From Nageia nagi (taxonomy: Eukaryota; Pinophyta): DNA of 64,000 nucleotides. Below, piece after piece: positions 61,140 through 64,000 of the stretch. Made by a program: the position numbers and the translations under genes. Numbering within the stretch: the first letter of the stretch is position 1; the number at the start of each line of letters is the position of its first letter. The stretch covers positions 29,636,001-29,700,000 of the forward strand of contig JBITNC010000001.1 of the NCBI GenBank assembly GCA_050084985.1, given 5' to 3'. The notes beneath the pieces were generated by a model. That model saw nothing but the letters and a program-made list of their open reading frames with translations, made no database searches and was not told the DNA's origin.

Positions 61140-62720
61140 TTTCAAAATCATGTATCATTAGGGTAATAGAAAATGCTAGGAATTCAACTATTAGTTTCTT
61201 GCTAAGTTTTATAGATCTAAATAAAGAGATAGCATCACAATCTTTAGTGGATTAAATTTTGTCAAAAACATAGTAGTAGAAATGTTGTTAGCAATTATTT
61301 CTTTTTTGAAAAAATGATATAATAATTCCCTATGTATCTCAGATGTACTAATGAGATGAAACAAGCTAATTTTAGCAAGAGTGGTTTTTAACTATTCAAT
61401 CATGCTATAAGCTCTTAGATCTGGTGGGAGAATTACATGTTCATTTTCATCCTGATTTTGGTTTTGTTGTGGAGGTGGATTTGATCTTGACATCCTCTTC
61501 TGAATGCAACACACATCTCCTTATCCATTGTCATGGCATTCATGACATGATTTGGATTTGAAACATTTTCATTGATTTCATACTTTCCTTGAGAAATCAA
61601 GTCTAGTATATCTTCTTCAAGGTTTTACAACTATTCTTTGCATGTATTGTTCTTTGATGGTATGAAAAATTAGCATCTGAGTTCCCATGAAGATACTACC
61701 ATCCTCTTCCTTTCTTTCCAATGGTCTTAACAAGCCTTTCTTAATCAAGTCCTGTAAAATAAGCTTAGGATGAATTGAGAAGGTAAATGTTCATCTCCTT
61801 ATTGTATTAGATCATGTAAGAGTTGATTTGTTAGCCATATTAACATTCTTTTCTTCTTATTCTTTTTTTTTTACATATGATTTTTTATTTTCTTTATTCC
61901 ATGTTGTACTTCCATAATTTAGTGTTCCCAATTCAATCAATACATTTTCTCTCAAAATTGATTTTCTAGTCATGACTCCAAAACCTAATTTAGTATAATA
62001 AAGAGCATGTTGCTTTAGAACTTGAAGCAAAGAGTCATCAAAAATACCACAAATTTCTCTTTTATCTAAATGAATACAAATGGTTTACCATACCTTTTTA
62101 AATCATGGAATATACTTCTCTAACATTTCATAATTTCTTTGGTGCACTGCACACAACTCTATAATTGCACTTTATCCTTCAACATTATGCTTGTACTAAT
62201 TCATAAATGCTTTCACCAATAACTGGAATGAATCAATATATCCTTTAGAAAGATTATAGAACCATTGAATGGAATCACCTTTCAAACTCCTTGAGAATAA
62301 TTTTATCATTAACTTCTCCTCAAATACTAGTTTTAATAAGAACTCCTCCTAAAATCCAATAAGATGCTGCTTTGGGTCTTGCTCACCATTGAACATCTCA
62401 AATTTGGGGGCCTTAAACTTGGGTGGCAGGGTAATTGTGGAATTTTATTGATAAGGCTATAGAGAACACACCATAATAGCCTTATTTACTATTATAAGAT
62501 CTATTATTTTCTAATTTTATAATTATTTCCATCACCTCAAGTGTAAATTTTTATTATTTCTTACTGTGGCCTATGGATTTGGAAAAAATTGAGTCAAATT
62601 TTGAATCAAGGTTATGATTACATGAGTCAGGTTCAACATCATCTAGGTAAATCTTAAGCCATTATGGTGTTGACACCTCACACTTAGATAAGCACATCAT
62701 AGATGAAGCTAGATCCATAT
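61140..62720 (-). pseudogene. E2 gag remnant
   Basis: A likely start at about 62720 opens MDLASSMMCLSKCEVSTP and is followed by a stop. The core near 62100-62420 contains FEMFNGEQDPKQHL and SRSLKGDSIQWFYNLSKGYI, the plant gag pattern. Stops interrupt the rest. The start lies only about 65 bp from truncated LTR C, so the leader and primer-binding site are missing. Confidence 0.78.
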
Positions 62721-62784
62721 CAGAATGTTTTCTAGATCTTAGCTAGGAGGGAAAAGATCAATCAAAATAGGATTTTCACCAAAA

Positions 62785-63358
62785 TGTAGATAGAAAATAA
62801 TGCATGATGCAATAAAATAGACACTATTTCTCTACAATTCAAATACTATAGTATGGATCCAAAATATACTAGTTATCGTAATAATAAAATAATGTACCTT
62901 ATCATATTTGATAGTTTGAATCATATATAACACCTTCGCATAATCGTTTAAAACATAATCATCATATGAATGACATCGACATCCCTTACTCTAGCATACC
63001 ATCGATGATACTAATCCTTAAGAATTAGATGCATAAATAGTGATATAAGAAATGCAATGAAGGGATGATAACAGATAAACTAATAGTTGGTGTTACAAAA
63101 CATCATTTTTATTCAAAAGTATGATCGGAATGGAGTATATTATCCAGTTGATGATGATCTTCTCATTATCTTGGTATCATCATACATTACATAGTTAATG
63201 GTACCTTTGTGGGCATTTGATACCACTTACATTATTTAGTGGTGCTATTACATTAAATACAATATCTTGGGTATATTTTAACCCCTTTATTTACAACACA
63301 TATATCTTGGTGCTATAAAAATGAATTATTAATAAGAATTCATTTTTAAGTGTTTACA
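62785..63358 (-). repeat. LTR C (truncated 5' LTR of E2)
   Basis: Matches 14781-15407 of LTR A; the counterpart of 14262-14780 (about 519 bp) is missing. On the minus strand it begins TGTAAACACTT at 63358. The five bases beyond are AATAC. Confidence 0.85.
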
Positions 63359-63659
63359 AATACACTCCAACACACATAATTTATTGAAATGGGAGATATA
63401 TACAATATATAGGTCAAAGAAGACCTAGATTTTCAATTCATATTCCAATTTACAAAGAAAAAATTGAAGAGACAAGTTTTATTAAAAAATGTAATACTCT
63501 CTCCTATCCAATAGACTAGTTAACTAGCCAACAAGATGATTAACTAACTAATAGGCCAATTTTGTAACCGGTTGACCAATTTAATAGTTGTTATGCAAGG
63601 AATCAATTTTCATATTGTAACATGAAAGGTAAAATAGTAAGCATCGAATTGGGAGTCTT
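63359..63659 (-). other. Probable remaining part of a copia 3' LTR
   Basis: On the minus strand this lies after the RNase H of the copia remnant C2, so it is probably C2's 3' end and LTR, cut by E2. No second copy is in the window to prove it. Confidence 0.35.
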
Positions 63660-64000
63660 GAGTGTATTTAAGTTGTCATCATACCTTGAAAGTCTCCATA
63701 CTCCCCCTTATTGGTAAGAGGACCAACAATTAGGTCTCTTATCAACATAGATTGAGGTTTAGCCATCATTTTGGTAAAGATACCTACCACTTGGTCTTGG
63801 ATTGAACAATACCTCATTGTAACTAGCCATTTCTCCACCAAATCTTAGATGAAATGAGTTTTCAAATCAAAGTGGTTTATTCAATAATGATGGATAGGGT
63901 GGGTTTTGTGCCAACTTTATGGCACCTTAGTTTTCAAAAAAAACTTAAAGTTGCTTCCTTTTTCTCCTCTCCAATATCCTTCAACAACTTTATAACTAGA
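63660..64000 (-). pseudogene. Copia element C2: end of RNase H (cut by window edge)
   Basis: Minus-strand translation gives FDLKTHFI.DLVEKWLVTMR, YCSIQDQVVGIFTKMMAKPQ and IRDLIVGPLTN, the terminal part of copia RNase H (usually K.A.IF.K.L). A purine run, AATAAGGGGGAG near 63690-63705, is the likely polypurine tract. The rest of the element lies beyond the window. Confidence 0.8.

Larger units (their letters stand above)
20755..63358 (-). mobile_element. Element E2: Ty3/gypsy host of the nested insertions
   Basis: Read right to left: truncated 5' LTR (C, 62785-63358), gag (about 61140-62720), protease (60839-61129), reverse transcriptase start (59316-59720), then the inserted element E3, reverse transcriptase end (30262-30887), the inserted copia element C1, RNase H and a second RNase H (23860-24504), integrase (22313-23560) and 3' LTR (B). 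Each protein domain resumes at the expected residue on the far side of each insertion. Order PR-RT-RNH-aRNH-INT is that of the plant Tat lineage. Confidence 0.85.

Noticed and set aside
1-64000. tRNA, rRNA or small RNA genes
   Set aside because: I scanned for typical tRNA arms and rRNA-like conserved stretches by eye and recognised none; a covariance-model search would be needed to exclude them.

Overview
The window reads as nuclear DNA of a seed plant with a large, repeat-rich genome. The evidence is one four-exon plant transporter gene surrounded by decayed Ty3/gypsy and Ty1/copia elements of plant type. The AT-rich composition and the depth of old nested elements would fit a gymnosperm, but nothing here decides the species. 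No bacterial gene, rRNA, tRNA or CRISPR array was recognised.

Layout. (1) 1-8603: two tandem, minus-strand copies (G1, G2) of one Ty3/gypsy family, joined by a segment that probably holds a single LTR and ended by a 100-N assembly gap (8604-8703). (2) 10325-13750, minus strand: the only apparently functional gene, a complete NPF (NRT1/PTR) transporter of 602 codons in four exons with all introns bounded by GT..AG. (3) 14262-63358: a retroelement complex. LTR A, a deleted internal region (E1), LTR B, a second internal region (E2) and a truncated LTR C lie in tandem on the minus strand. E2 is interrupted twice: by a copia element (C1, 24505-30261) in its RNase H region, and by a gypsy element with 2.1-kb LTRs (E3, 30891-59315) in its reverse transcriptase. 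E3 is itself interrupted in its integrase by a 17.7-kb plus-strand Tat/Ogre-type gypsy element (O1, 33823-51552). (4) 63660-64000: the 3' end of another copia element.

The nesting can be read from the sequence. O1 is flanked by CCCTT on both sides and C1 by AAAAT/AAAAC. E3 has CATAG on both sides with a 3-nt offset on one side. In each case the interrupted protein domain resumes at the matching point on the far side. The order of events was therefore E2 first, then C1 and E3 independently, then O1 inside E3.

No element looks capable of moving: every pol is broken by stops and frameshifts, and several catalytic residues are changed. The most interesting cargo is an antisense plant-mobile-domain (PMD) pseudo-gene between pol and the 3' LTR of O1, next to an unidentified sense coding remnant. 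E3 also has a complete RNase H domain between protease and reverse transcriptase, in addition to the usual one after reverse transcriptase.
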